Below are positions 52,373-64,000 of a stretch of 64,000 bases of DNA, piece after piece. A program made the translations under genes and the position numbers. This DNA comes from Thunnus maccoyii (Eukaryota > Chordata > Actinopteri > Scombriformes > Scombridae), in contig NC_056545.1 in NCBI RefSeq assembly GCF_910596095.1, positions 2,960,001 to 3,024,000 on the forward strand. Direction: 5' to 3'. Below the pieces are notes generated by a model. The model saw only the letters and a list, made by a program, of their open reading frames with translations, was not told the DNA's origin and searched no databases. The stretch's first letter is position 1; every line of letters starts with the position of its first letter.

Positions 52373-53576
52373 AAAGAACCTACTGTTCTGCAGGTGAAAT
52401 AAAAAGGAAAAACTGGATGTAAAAGGAGTCAAAGTCAGATTGTATACCTCAGTCATAGTACTGAAATATCTGGTGTTGTGCAAGATGATGGAAGAATATT
52501 ATACCGTATTTTAATTGTTTTTTATCAGCTAAACTATATGCAAAATATTAATTTTTAAAGTTTGGCTAGATAATTGTGGTGATATTACACAATTGTTGCT
52601 GCCTGCTTAAGTCTTTAAAGTTTGCCTTATCACAAGCTGTTCTCACCTGCCCAAACAATAGAAGAAGTAAATACTGTATTTGGAAGTTTGGATGAGTCCA
52701 CGCAGGTGTGAAAGTTTTCACTATGTGACATAAATATCCCGTGTTTGAATCTTGCTCTTGAACTTTGTCAAATGTTCTGCCTTCCCGCCATGTTTTATGT
52801 CCCTTTCACTTGTAGCAGTATAATAAAGAGAGATCAAAGAGGAGAGTCTCAATCCAGACCAACAACCACCAACAATCTGTGGAACATCCTCCTCAAGATA
52901 AATGCATATGGAAAGGATTATAGAGATACTCAGAGGAGAGGAAGTCATAATGCATGCGTATATTTCAAGGTAAAGCTTCAACAAAATAGGATCATATAGA
53001 AAACACAGTTTTATGCTGTTGCAGCCACGAGATTTCCCTTCCTCATTAGTAAATTAAGTCCCACGACAGCAACTACTACATCACGTCTTGAAATATGAAC
53101 AGAGCGCCAAATTAAATATGCATATTTAATAAGAGGGGGACATGATTACATCCACTTGTTAAGTGAGAGCATGAGAAATGAGGGAAATGAGAGAGTGAGA
53201 TCTTCAAGGCCTGCAGAGTGTGAAAGAAAAAAGAGAATTCATCTTTATTTTAACACGGCTCTTTGGGAGTAACCCTAGCAGGACTTCCCCCACTCTGTAG
53301 AGCTGATTACTCACATTCTGGCTTTCTGGGGGTTTGGGCTGTTGGTTCCTATAGCAACCACAAAAAAAGCAGACAGTAAGGAGTAGACTTGCTTGCCATA
53401 CGCCTTAACATTTTTACCTCCTCTGGAACCATCAAACAGCATTTTGGAACAGGCTATGTGCTGCCAAGTGTCTTCTTTTGTTTTTTTGTCAGACTGGAGG
53501 CAGCCCTTTAAAACCAACCAGCACAGAGCTGATCAAAAAGATAACTCACACAGGATACCGATACAACATACAGATC

Positions 53577-53876
53577 AGGGCTGCAACTAAAAACTATTTT
53601 CATTTTTGATCTCGATTAATCTACTAGTCGTTTGGTCTTTAAAATGTCAAAGAAAAAGATGAAAAATGTCAATCTTTTTTTTCCCAAAGATCAAGATGCA
53701 ACCAACAACAACAACCAAAAGATTACCATCACAGAACACAAAAGACACCAGATAATATTCACATTTAAAAAGCTGGAACAAGAAAATTTTAGGATTTTTT
53801 GCTTTCAAAAATGACTCAAAACGATTAATCGATAATCAAAATATCTGTTTTCGATCGATTCATTGATTATAAGATA
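53577..53876. mobile_element. MITE of the GCTGCAACTAACGATTA family, right end eroded
   Basis: Starts AGGGCTGCAACTAAAAACTA and contains GATTAATCTACTAGTCG and AAATGACTCAAAACGATTAA. The right inverted repeat is not clear. Confidence 0.6.
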
Positions 53877-54498
53877 TAATCCTGCTCTCAGGAATGCACA
53901 ACAATAAAATATTTATCATTGTATTCCTTTATTTTTATATTTGTATTTCTAAATATTTTCATATTTTATATGATCACACTGTCAATTAAATTACGTGGCA
54001 TAAACAAGTAACAACACATATACTGTACACCTGCATGCAATATACTGTATGTAATACTGCTACTACTTCTACTACTAGTAGTACTAAATAATTATTATTA
54101 TTATGATACATTTTTATGGTTACAGAACTTTTATACAATTTAATAAAATTAAGATTTTAGAAAGCTTTAATTAAACAATAACACAATACAAATTTGGAAA
54201 CTAACTTTAAAGGATTCAACAGTTTCTCTACTTCTCTTTCAAGAAACAAAGAAGTGTCTCTGTTACTCTGGTTAATCCAAAAGACTTCACTGTGAACCGT
54301 TTTCTCTTTTACTAAAGAAATATATGCTCACTCTGAGGTCTGTGGATCATCCCAGAGTTTAGGGTCCCTGAAGCAAAGATCTGATGCCAACAGGTAGATT
54401 CATAGTGTCGTTGCAGCTCAAAAGTCCGCCTGTCTAATTAGGTGACAAAGGCAATTAAATACCAGAGACACAGTATTTTTCCTGCAGTCTAACTTCCT

Positions 54499-54762
54499 TT
54501 AATAAACTACTAAAGCATTTGCAAACAGGCTCCTCAAGCTCTGCAGCAAGAGGAGCCCCTTGACCAGCTCATACAAAAACTTTATACTTTCAGCCTCCAT
54601 CCAACACATCCGTTGACACAAGCACCCTGTGTTCTCACTCACACTTCTCTGTCTGCAGACACCTGTTTCCTGCAAGATTATTAATAATAATTCCATAATT
54701 GTGTCATACCCATCTGGCACGACTTCCAGTTCTTTCATAAGTTCTGGTTTTCCAATGATCAC
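54499..54762 (-). other. 87-codon open frame, unrecognised
   Basis: The frame runs from ATG at 54762 to a stop at 54499. It has a leucine-rich, acidic start (GKPELMKELEVVPDGYDT) and four cysteines in its middle part. I do not recognise it, and no flanking exon was found. It may be a chance frame or a remnant of an unknown repeat. Confidence 0.15.
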
Positions 54763-55479
54763 TTCTCATAATCAGGGTCACCATGTATCATGATAACCTT
54801 TGTTACTTCTTCTTTCCTAACAGATGAGACATTCGTTTCGCTTACACAAACAAGGAGTGAAACATCTTACTTAATAACAGAACAATGTGGTTACGACATA
54901 TAAAGGTCAATAGACATGGTCAAGAGTGCATCATGTTCCTTAAAGATAAAATTGATCAGTTGATCACACTTCTACACTGGATTAATGATTATTAAAATAT
55001 TAATATAATAATAGAGTATTTTCTCCAACAATACACCTATAATATAGTTTTTTCCTCCACAGTAGATACACATGAGGTGGTAGAAGATCTATTGTTTATT
55101 CTGCAGCCAGGCCAACCTGCGTTACAAAGTGATTCATACTAGTTTTTAAAAGAGAAAAACAATTCTAATTTATAAACAAAGTCTTGATGCCAAACCAGGG
55201 ATGAAAATTATCGTACTATGCTCTTTTTATAAAGTCTGACACCTGCATATTAGACCAGCTGGAAGTGTAGGAGTTGTGTCTGTCTAAGCAGTAGTTTCAG
55301 AGAGAGGATCCAAACACCTCTACAACCTTTCCCATGTTATCAAAGGACAGGAATTATCAGATTACTGAGATAGTTTTTAGTTGAAGAAAAAGTGAATCAA
55401 AGATCAATAACTTCCGGGCAACAGGCTTGAAGGAACAACCAGTGATCCAAATGTAAAGCAAAGAAGGAGTTGGTAGGTG

Positions 55480-55645
55480 TATTGTTGAACTTTTGACAGA
55501 GCCAGTCTGGCTGTTTCCAGTTTTCATTTTAAGCTAAACTAACCATGTCCTGACTGCAGCTTCGTACGCCACATGCAGACATGATATTGATTCATATCGA
55601 TTTCCTCATCTCACTCTGAGAAAGAAGTTTGACCTATTCTTTTAG
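55480..55645 (+). repeat. Teleost repeat (GACAGAGCC...GCTAAGCTAGG family)
   Basis: TTTTGACAGAGCCAGTCTGG, then TAAGCTAAACTAACCATG and TCATATCGATTTCCTCATC. It aligns over its whole length with 62910-63075. Confidence 0.65.
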
Positions 55646-55992
55646 GAGCACAGAAAAAAAAGCTTTGTTTTACCTGCAGGTTAGACGTTATCCAAAAGAT
55701 TTTGAGAGAGATTTCTATGTGCCTAAGTGGTTGTAAAATATCCACAAACCCTTTGAAGATCCTTGTAATCCTTCAGATGTGAAGATATGTAGATCATCAT
55801 GTACTATTCACTTACTCTTGGATATTAAGACTGTGACCACAAATCATCCTTGCAGCTATCAGAATCATATGACATATTTGCAAAATCCTTCCAAAGTTGT
55901 CAAATTGATTTTATGGCTGAAAACAAAGACAAATCAATATTCCACAGAATATGTAGACAATTTAAAACACCCTGTAGCCTTTGTATACATCC

Positions 55993-56510
55993 TAGGGAAG
56001 TGCCCGAATACAAATACATTATTCGGCAAAGCACAAATAATGGGTTTTATACGAATATTTGTTTCATACAAATATTTAAAAAATTATTTGTTGGGGGTGT
56101 TCCCCAGAGATAAAACTGAGCTACTGACACATGCAAAGTGCTCTTAAGGACTCTCCATGAACTGTTGTTCCCCTTCTCCTTTCCACAAAGTTAGGTTGTA
56201 AAAAAATAGGCAATAAATGAAAAGTGCAAAGTAATAATCGCCTTTGAAGTTCCTCCCTACATGTTATCTGGTGTGCTGTCTCTGTGCTATGGGTGTATAA
56301 ATAGATAGGTCTGGCTGCAATGAGGCAATGAGTAAAGTTTTAGCTCAGTAATTATAATAATTTTCTAAAATTAAAAGTGTAATAAAAACAAAAACAGGAT
56401 TTTTAAGCCTCTTTCCACTTTTATTCAAACACAAATACAGATACAAATAATTTTGCTGCCTCAACAAATACAGATACAAATACAAATACTGGGATCTCTG
56501 CACATCCCTA
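55993..56510. mobile_element. hAT-like MITE, 518 bp, with perfect 8-bp target duplication
   Basis: Starts TAGGGAAGTGCCCGAATAC and ends GATCTCTGCACATCCCTA, giving inverted TAGGGA(A/T)GTGC tips. ATACATCC is duplicated exactly at 55985-55992 and 56511-56518. Internal blocks rich in ACAAATACAGATACAAAT mirror ATTTGTATTCG-type text on the left. No transposase is present. Confidence 0.85.
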
Positions 56511-57409
56511 ATACATCCATATAATTAAATGGAGTATATATTTTGTATACCATGCACCATCATACACAAGGGCATCCCACACAGTCCTTGACCCACATAT
56601 AGGAAACATATTCATCCCCGAGGGGACAAAGCATGAACACCTTAACAGTAAAGTGGGTCAATAGGCCCACTCCCACACACACTTCTTGTAAGCCAGATGG
56701 CCAATTTGGTCCGAGCCACGAGAAAATTAATCACAACACATTTTGTCCTCCGTCTGATTGAATACAATCACCCTGCACCGTGCAGAATAAACACCCCATA
56801 GCCTCCCGCAGTGCACAGTCAGCATGTCAGGTGCAGCACGTTCACTGAACATGTACGTTCACAATGGAGCAAAGGAGGAAACACTTGCATTTGGGATGGA
56901 GCACTCCAGCTGTCATTTTGTGATGAAGTGTTGTAAATGACTTTTTTTTTTTCATGTAATCATTCTTGTATTCAACGCGTCTCATATATACAATTTTACT
57001 TCTGCCAATGACTTCATGCATTTCTAAAATTGGCTTTTGTCTGAATTTTTTGCAACAATCTGGGTTTTGCTTGTACAACACAGGAAGAGCAAACACACAA
57101 TTATGAAAGAGCTGCAACTGTAAAACTAAAACTAAACTGTCCTGATGAAAAAGTGGCTTTTTGAATTATAATAATAATCTTTATGTAGGTTTATTCAAAT
57201 AAGTGTTTTACAGACATAAGAGCGGATAAAACAATGAAGAAATGAACACTCATAGGAGCACAGAAAATACATACTAAATAATTAGATTTACCAGAGAAAA
57301 TGTGAATAAAATAAGATAAAATCATAACATGAAAAGTCAATTCAACATTAATTAAAAGCCAATCTATAAAAATAGCTGATTAGGAGACATTTAAAAGAGA
57401 ATACTGAGG

Positions 57410-57640
57410 TTACTTGTCAAATCTCCAGTGGAGGGCTATTCCTAAGTTTTGGACCCCTGACCGCAAATGCACCACCACTCCCTGTCCTCAGCCTGGACCT
57501 GAGGACAGTTAACAACAACAACAACTGGTCAGCAGATCTCAGGCTATGAGCCGGAGAGCAGGGAGAGAAAAGGTCAGCAATGCAGGGTGGGGCAAGGCCT
57601 ATCTGTGCCTTAAAAAACAAGCAATAAGGCCAAAAATATC
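57410..57640 (-). mobile_element. L2-like LINE ORF2 C-terminal fragment
   Basis: The minus-strand frame reads GLAPPCIADLFSPCSPAHSL, then RSADQLLL and FAVRGPKLRNSPPLEI. This matches the conserved C-terminus of fish L2-type ORF2 (GLAPPYI, TRSLRS, FAVRAPKLWNSLPLEIR). The preceding RT is missing. Confidence 0.65.
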
Positions 57641-59819
57641 CAGTGCAAGGAGACCAAAACAAATTTTCTAGTTCTTTTGAGAACCTTGGCAGTGGTATTT
57701 CGTATTCGATTTCTGGGGCAAATGATAAACAATTACCATTTTCAGTTTTAGGTGCAATATACAAACGGGTAGAAAATGGAAGATACACCACCATTAAAAA
57801 ATTTGGCTGGCAATTTTTCTTGTTATTTTTCTTGTAAACAAATCTCATGTGCAGAGCCAAACTAACAATGAACTCATCCTACTTACAAGTCTTGTGTTTG
57901 TAACAAAGCCTGATATGGTATTCCTCTGTGCTGTAGTCAAGTGTTGATGTCCAAAAACTTAAAAATCATCAGGGAGTCACACCATTGCACTGGGTGAGAT
58001 GTCCCTTCATTATGAGGATTACAGGCAGTTAGTTTGTTTAGAAACAGCTCCAAAGACTAATAACCATGATCATGTTTTCAGTCTCCAGAGAGTAGTTCCT
58101 TGTGTGGCAGACACAAATAAAAAATCTGTTATTAAAATGTAATTCAATTTTGATAGTCTTTGCATAAACACAGGGTAATTTGAAGATATTTAGTCAAAAA
58201 AATTACAATCAACAATAATAATTCAGGTGTGATTGTACAATGTAAACACATCCTGGGGTCGGTAGACCCCCAAATTCCCAGAAACAACACAGAGTGCATG
58301 ACCCTGTGACCCTGTTCAGGGTTACAGACACGTTTATGAATCTGTGAGGATGGATTGGTTGGTCGATTCCTTCTTCTATGACTAATACTTTATGTCAAGT
58401 AAAGTTGGTTATATTCTCGCTGCAGAAACAAATTTGAGCAGGTACTTCTAACATTGAATATCCTGAAATAACAAAGGACTGCAGGGCATTACACAAGCTG
58501 GTGGGCTGAAATAAAGAAAGCCCCACTGTGTGACAGGTTTAAAATATCACATCACTGCTGTTGAAAAGCTTTTCTTTCCAGCGTGTGGTTTATTGCCTTT
58601 GTTTCCATCTTTTTCAGTAAAAGGTTTCTAAAGCCTCCTTTTGCCTCAGCTGTCATTGTTACTTTCACTGCAGCCATGGTTAGTGAGCACTGGCCACTAC
58701 TATTTCTAGTTTCCCCTGGTTACCATTTCCCTTTTAAATCCGTCATTTGCTTCCCACTGAGGTGGGGCGTGAACAAGTAAATAAAACAAAGCTACAGTGA
58801 GTGTACACACATTTGCAGCACAGGCTCTGAATACATCCAAATGATGCATCTCTTTCTAGCATTATACCATTACAGTGTTTTTACCAGTGTTGGAAACAGA
58901 GGATTTGTTCCTGTCCTACACAATTAGGATGGAAAGAAAAGAAAGAACACAAGAGAGAGTGAGGGCACATAAAAAACAACACCTTGCATGCTGAAAGTTG
59001 GTGATGATGGACTGGTTACCTCACGTATTGATGACCTACAATACTTTTTGTTCAGGGCACAGCAGGGAGTGATGAAGAAAATGCAGCACAGATTGCATCA
59101 AGTTCCAAGTAATTACTGCAAAAATGACCTTAAACAGTATAGAATAAAAATATTCAGGGTCATAAGTCCCATGAACTGTTTCAGGTGTGCATGGGCCACA
59201 GGGTTAAAGGGCTCCTATGTTATTCAGAGAACTAGGATTACAATATGTAACAGTTTTTCTATTTCACACTGCAGGTTGCACTCTTCAACGGGCATCTCCA
59301 GAGACACGGGGGAGAGTGAGTGTTAAAAAAAATGTGAACCTATCTTTCAAGAGGTGAAGCTCAGTAAGTGTATCCCCTGCCAGGGCACTGACATTACAAA
59401 CAGCTGCTCAGCAGAGGGCAAGAGAGCAACAGTAAACCTCAAACATAAAGATGTTCCAGACTCGAGCAGAGCCTTTCTCACCCACAAGTTTCTTCTTGGT
59501 TTAGAACTCAGACCTGTGAAAAAAAAACCTGACAGTCAGCACCAAGGGGCACAGAGAGAAGGGAGATAGGGAGATAAGCTTACTGAACATGCCACCCAAA
59601 AGTGGTTGCCTCACAGCAGATGGTGGCAGTAACAGTAACATGAGCAGATCTGCATCAACACAGTAAGACCCAAAGGAAGTGTCTAAGCTACTGCAGGTCT
59701 CTTGGTCACACCCGAGCCATGACTCAAAACCCCATGCTTCTTCCCGCCATCTTCCCATTACATTATGTGCAAGATATCTTGCATGCACAGTTGACATTTT
59801 GTCCTAAGCTCCTGGGGTG

Positions 59820-60090
59820 TCCAAAATGAAAAGGGTTCATCCTCTAGGGAAGATAAATGTGCTCAGTAAATCTCACAGCAACCTACCCATTAAAATTTCA
59901 TACTTCATGTGAGTATTGTTTTGTCCTGAGGTTAGGTCGGGAAAGGTCAGAAGGTCACCAGAAACATCAGGGTTCCTCTTTTGTGTGAATACGATTAACA
60001 CAGAAAATATTATGGCAATGTGGTCAGTTGTTGTTGAATTATCTTGCTCCACACACACCAAGGTATGATTATGGTTAAGGATAGGCAACT
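59820..60090. repeat. Unclassified teleost repeat, second copy of the GGACCATGAATATCC family
   Basis: GGTTCATCCTCTAGGGAAGA, then TGCTCAGTAAAT and GGTCAGAAGGTCACCAG align with 23396-23560. Confidence 0.55.
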
Positions 60091-60095
60091 AAAAC

Positions 60096-60545
60096 AGTTA
60101 ATTAAAGTCCCCCTCCAGTCAAAAATTAGTTTTTCTGATTCCAGTTAAATGTTTGAGCTTCACTGCAGAATGACACTAGAAGGATGTTTTCACATTCATC
60201 TGCTGAAAGTGGAAAGATTTCCTGTGCGTGTCTTCAATCTGAGTTTAAAGTGTGTACCTACAAGCAGAATTTGTGACACCACAACTAGTTTGGAGCCTTT
60301 CCCGATCTAGTATGCAAATGTGATGTGGAAACTTGAAGCCTCAGGTACACTGAGAATGGACTTATCAGTGAAGTAGGAAACATCTTGTGACCAGAAGTCA
60401 AGTTTGCATATTCATAGATTCTTGAGTTTTTAAGAAGGAACAGATGTCATTTTAGGGATTTTAATGAGGTAATTTAACTTTTTCTTTGTGGAAAAACCAT
60501 TTCAGACACAAATTATTACTCAAAGCAGAGTATTTTTATATGTCT
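60096..60545 (+). repeat. AAAGTCCCTCCCCTGTC repeat family, copy 2 (fuller)
   Basis: Starts AAAGTCCCCCTCCAGTC and ends ATTACTCAAAGCAGAGTAT. It retains a central block (TATGCAAATGTGATGTGG) absent from the copy at 39136. Confidence 0.6.
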
Positions 60546-61908
60546 GGAGGAGACCTTAAAGGTTAAGGAAAGATCATGGCAGTGAATAAAGATGCAAACT
60601 TTAACTGCAGGTTTGTGACAGGAAGCAAATTCTGGTCTTCTGCGTGAAAGTCAGATGATGTCCCACATCCCAACATTAAGGGCACATGACTTCTTGCATT
60701 AGCACTGAACATCAGTACTGGATATAAATTATGAGGTGCAGATTTGTCCAATAGGGATGCGAATCCCACAGATACTGTGCTGTCACTGTTTCTTAAGGCC
60801 AACTGCTAGCAGCACAAAATTTAGCAAATCTTTTGCAAGAGAAATAAACCAAAGTACATGTAATTATACATTCCAGCTAGCTATTGCTCACTCCCCATAA
60901 CTGAAACACCAAATAGACACTTAATTCAACAAAACAGTGTAAATATAAAGCTGGCAGCTGCAAGACGTGTCACACTATAAAAAACACACTGAACAATGCA
61001 ACCACAGGGCTGCTGCTGTGTCACAGCTGTCTGCGGTGGTAACAGTGGGGGGGTAATAAAATAGTGTTGGACACCTAATCATTTGCAAAACAGCTTAAAA
61101 ACAAAAAAAATTGGGCCTCAGTTAAAACTCATGATAAACGTCAAGAAGAACAAAAGTGGGACTGCTTTCAGTTAACCGAGGTTTAAGAGAACGTGTTTGC
61201 TCTCAAAAAGACCACTAATACATGAAATATACAAACTAAGAATGGGTTCACTGTTGTACTAGTAAGTCTAATAAGAAAAGAATGTGCTTCTTAAAACAGT
61301 CACAGGATAAAAACATACAAACGGTGGAAAATCGTACCCTGAAATTGACCTACACCTTATTGTGAAAATGTTGCAGTTGTGAACACTGTCAATAGTTAAC
61401 ACCTTTGGGAAAACTACACACTTGACTTTTTTATGTGATTGGATGATTGAATGGTTTAAGGTTAATGGTGTTAGCAACTGCACTTGGAGTTGTCACTCAA
61501 GTTACAGGGAGCTAGTTTCAAGGGGCCAATTTTGACCCTCTGACATGCCTTTCCATGCAACAACAAGAAACAGTATCTCACATTAGTGTATGAAAAGTTA
61601 AAAGGTCTCTCATCAGGTCTGTTAAAGGTGATACTTACATTTTGTTGCTCAGATTTTCAGTGCAGGCTTTGGGTAAAGGAGAACTCCCCAGAAAAGGGTA
61701 GCAAAGCTGTTATTTCTTGTCTGTGCAGCTGCAAACAGCTGAAAGGGCTGCAGTCATAATGAGGCTGAGGAGCGGGAGATTAACGCTGCCTTATCAGAGC
61801 TGCCTGAAGGTTCCTGCTCTTTATTTCAAATCCTTGTTTGACTGAATTAAAATATACTGGGATTATTGACTCCATGTAAATATTCAAGAGGCACATCATC
61901 AAAGCTCT

Positions 61909-62060
61909 GGGTTTTTTTTGTTGTTTTTTTTGTTTTTTTTAAATTTGCCTTTAATGGATAGTAGGCAGTGAAGAAGCAGACAGGAAAAAATGGAAGAGAG
62001 AGATGGGTATGACGTGTACACAGGTCCCTGGCTGAGAATCAACATCCAATTCTGCAGCCT
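61909..62060 (-). mobile_element. tRNA-derived SINE
   Basis: On the plus strand the order is a T-rich stretch, TTTGCCTTTAATGGATAG, GACAGGAAAAAATGGAAG, GATGGGTATGACGTG, and GGTCCCTGGCTGAGAATCAA, the inverse of the B-box side. It is the same family as 46407-46580, reversed. Confidence 0.65.
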
Positions 62061-62608
62061 GTGTAGCTTTTTTAGCCTCTTTTGGCCCATTGTTTTGTAT
62101 CCCTCCTCTGCCAAAAGACTGTATGTACCCTACCCACTGTTCAATAATACTATCCTTATCACCCCATTTACACCTGATATGTATCTGGAATCATTATCTG
62201 GATTTGTTATCTGGATAATGACATCTAATCAAGGGTCTTTGCATTTACACCTGGTATTAATAAGCTTTTCGTGTTATCTCAATCTCAGTGTTGCCTGCAC
62301 TGTGATCAGATCTCAATATGCAAATTACACAGACCTGGTGAACACACCGAGGCAGCGAAAGGCATCTGTAGGCTATTTTTCAATAGCCTGAGTAAGTAGA
62401 CTAATGTCTTGCTAGGTCTAATGCTTACTCGGCATGTGACCCCCATCTCGCGGGTCGTAGTGGTCCCTCGAGAGTCTCCCAAAGCATTGCTCCCATACAA
62501 GGTCTACTTATTTTTCATATACTCAGAAACGGGTCAGGGCCAGACCTCTAGATCTGTCGGCAATGTAATGTCATGTAAAACAAGAATTTGTGGTATATGT
62601 ATCTGTAG

Positions 62609-62809
62609 GTGGTATATGTAGGTACAACGATACCAAAAACCAACACGACATGCAGCTGTTGTTTGCCAAGAAATAGTTTCACCGACGTGGAAGAAATCCA
62701 GGAAGAATCACAGGAGGCTCTTGACACAATGACAAAAGATTATGCTGAGACGGAGAAGTGCTGGGACAAGTGTATCGCACCTCATGGAAAGTGTTTTGAA
62801 GGGGATTAG
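62609..62809 (+). other. Short frame resembling a transposase-associated C-terminus
   Basis: The 66-codon frame ends WDKCIAPHGKCFEGD. A similar ending (W-KC-A--G-YFEGD) occurs at the end of some mariner-like transposases and proteins derived from them. No DDE-type catalytic region is visible upstream. I treat this as a possible DNA-transposon remnant. Confidence 0.3.
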
Positions 62810-62819
62810 AAAGATTCTG

Positions 62820-63075
62820 CTGAAAGATTAATAATTACAGTGTTTTTTAAACAAATCTTGGAATTTTTGGGTCCTCCTTCGTAGGTGCTGTTAGGCGGCT
62901 ATTTCCAAATTTTTGGACAGAGCCAGGCTAGCTTTTCCCCCCTGCTTCCAGTGTTTATGCTAAGCTAGGCTAACCACTTCCTGACTGTACTTTACACACA
63001 GACATAAGACTGATATCGATCCTCTCATTCCCAGAAACGAAACATATTTCTCAAAATGTTGAACTATTTTTTTTA
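62820..63075 (+). repeat. Teleost repeat (GACAGAGCC...GCTAAGCTAGG family), fullest copy
   Basis: TTTGGACAGAGCCAGGCTAG, TTTATGCTAAGCTAGGCTAA, ATATCGATCCTCTCATTC and TCAAAATGTTGAACTATTTT occur in the order known from a very abundant percomorph repeat. Confidence 0.7.
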
Positions 63076-64000
63076 ATGTGCAATGTTAGGATTAATGCAG
63101 GAATAAAGAATTTACATAGGACAAATGTCTTACAAGGTCCAGGAGAATTTCCACATACCGTAGCACAGTGCACACAAAAGTGACTGCAGTCTCTCCATTA
63201 TTTGAGTAGAAAATAGATGATAGTCTTACATGTCTTGTTAATGTAATCAGAGAAGACTGGATGTGAAGTGTGGCTGTCTGCTGGTGATTAAGAGCTGCAC
63301 TGACCAAATTTTGATTCACTACATTTGGGAGCAATCGGCCACCTGGGTCCCATGCACGGCTTTAACCAAACCCTATTTTGTGTCTAAATGGAGCCCTTGC
63401 TCCGCCCCTTCCCTCCCTCCTTCTGTGCCCTCAATGAGACACTGATGTGTCTGAGCCGAGGTGTGCCACAGTGATTCATTAGTTCATTAAGGTGTCTTGT
63501 GGCCATGGCAACAATCTTTCCAAGAGGTCAACGGTAACATGACAGTCCCCTTCAGGGCAGACCCTGTCACAGGATCTGAGCAATGGCAGGAGGTACAATC
63601 AGTTACCCCTCCCCCAAAACATTCTGAGGTCTGCTAACCCATTTATGCCCTTAGCCTTTCAAAAACACACACAAATGTGCACATACACAGCTGCATAACA
63701 CAATGCTCCAACTATAATCTAATCAGAAATTCTGGCTAGTATATCTAATGGTACTTCATATTATTCCAGTACGCCTCCAGCATTGCAAATTTCACCACTG
63801 CAAATGAGAGGTGAAGGCACATGACTTTATTTTTAGATTTCCCCAGAACTCTTACTGTTTGCAAGCCCCTTCAGGCGAATTTGTGATTTGTGATAGTGGG
63901 CTTTATAAATGAAAACTGACTTGACTTGACTTATTCAGAATCTGCTATGAATGGTTGCTGTAGAATAACTCCCTCTAGTAAGTTATGTTTGTTGTAATGG

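Larger units (their letters stand above)
48941..64000. other. Gene-poor region, no recognised exon
   Basis: I read this 15 kb on both strands and found no convincing coding exon. It holds the individually listed MITE, SINE and LINE remnants, otherwise AT-rich DNA, and one GC-rich block at 50100-50640. It may be intergenic or part of a long intron of a gene outside the window. Confidence 0.5.

Noticed and set aside
55779-56147. 122-codon plus-strand frame
   Set aside because: Its second half lies inside the hAT-like MITE at 55993-56510 and the first half matches nothing.
57417-57860. 147-codon minus-strand frame taken as a gene
   Set aside because: The C-terminal half is a LINE ORF2 end and the N-terminal half is unrelated, so it is a repeat fragment with a fortuitously open upstream.

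Overview
The window is nuclear DNA of a ray-finned fish, most likely a percomorph teleost. It shows short GT-AG exons in long AT-rich introns, dense teleost-type MITEs, tRNA-derived SINEs, L2 and RTE LINEs, a tandem tRNA-Tyr cluster and a Pim-like kinase of a fish-expanded family. I see no virus-derived element. Protein names rest on remembered family sequences, since no search was possible.

Layout. 1-4445: the last two coding exons and 3' UTR of ap2b1 (+). 4918-6905: a broken RTE-clade LINE (+). 8339-12975: a tandem array of tRNA-Tyr(GTA) genes with introns (-), each followed by a tRNA-derived SINE fragment and arranged in a three-unit higher-order repeat. 13392-16012: a small MITE and a broken L2 LINE (-). 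16891-23206: a complete seven-exon hepacam-type cell adhesion gene (-). 24951-27438: an hAT-like element carrying a second nested hAT-like MITE. 27814-30634: a nine-exon Pim-like Ser/Thr kinase (+). 31976-36461: styxl1, eight exons (+), encoding a pseudophosphatase. 39755-48452: tmem120a, twelve exons (+). 48.9-64 kb: gene-poor sequence with many MITE, SINE and LINE remnants and no exon I can recognise.

The genes do not form a pathway. styxl1 and tmem120a lie head-to-tail in the same order as their human neighbours on 7q11.23, so that pair is conserved microsynteny. For every multi-exon gene I checked splice-phase continuity exon by exon, and the reading frames close. Coding exons total 951 nt for hepacam, 1185 nt for the kinase, 891 nt for styxl1 and 1044 nt for tmem120a.

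The most unusual object is the tRNA-Tyr/SINE array. It has seven copies that look intact, four degenerate or partial copies, two intron lineages of identical 16-nt length, a 49-bp segment that is duplicated in some units, and diverged direct repeats at both flanks.
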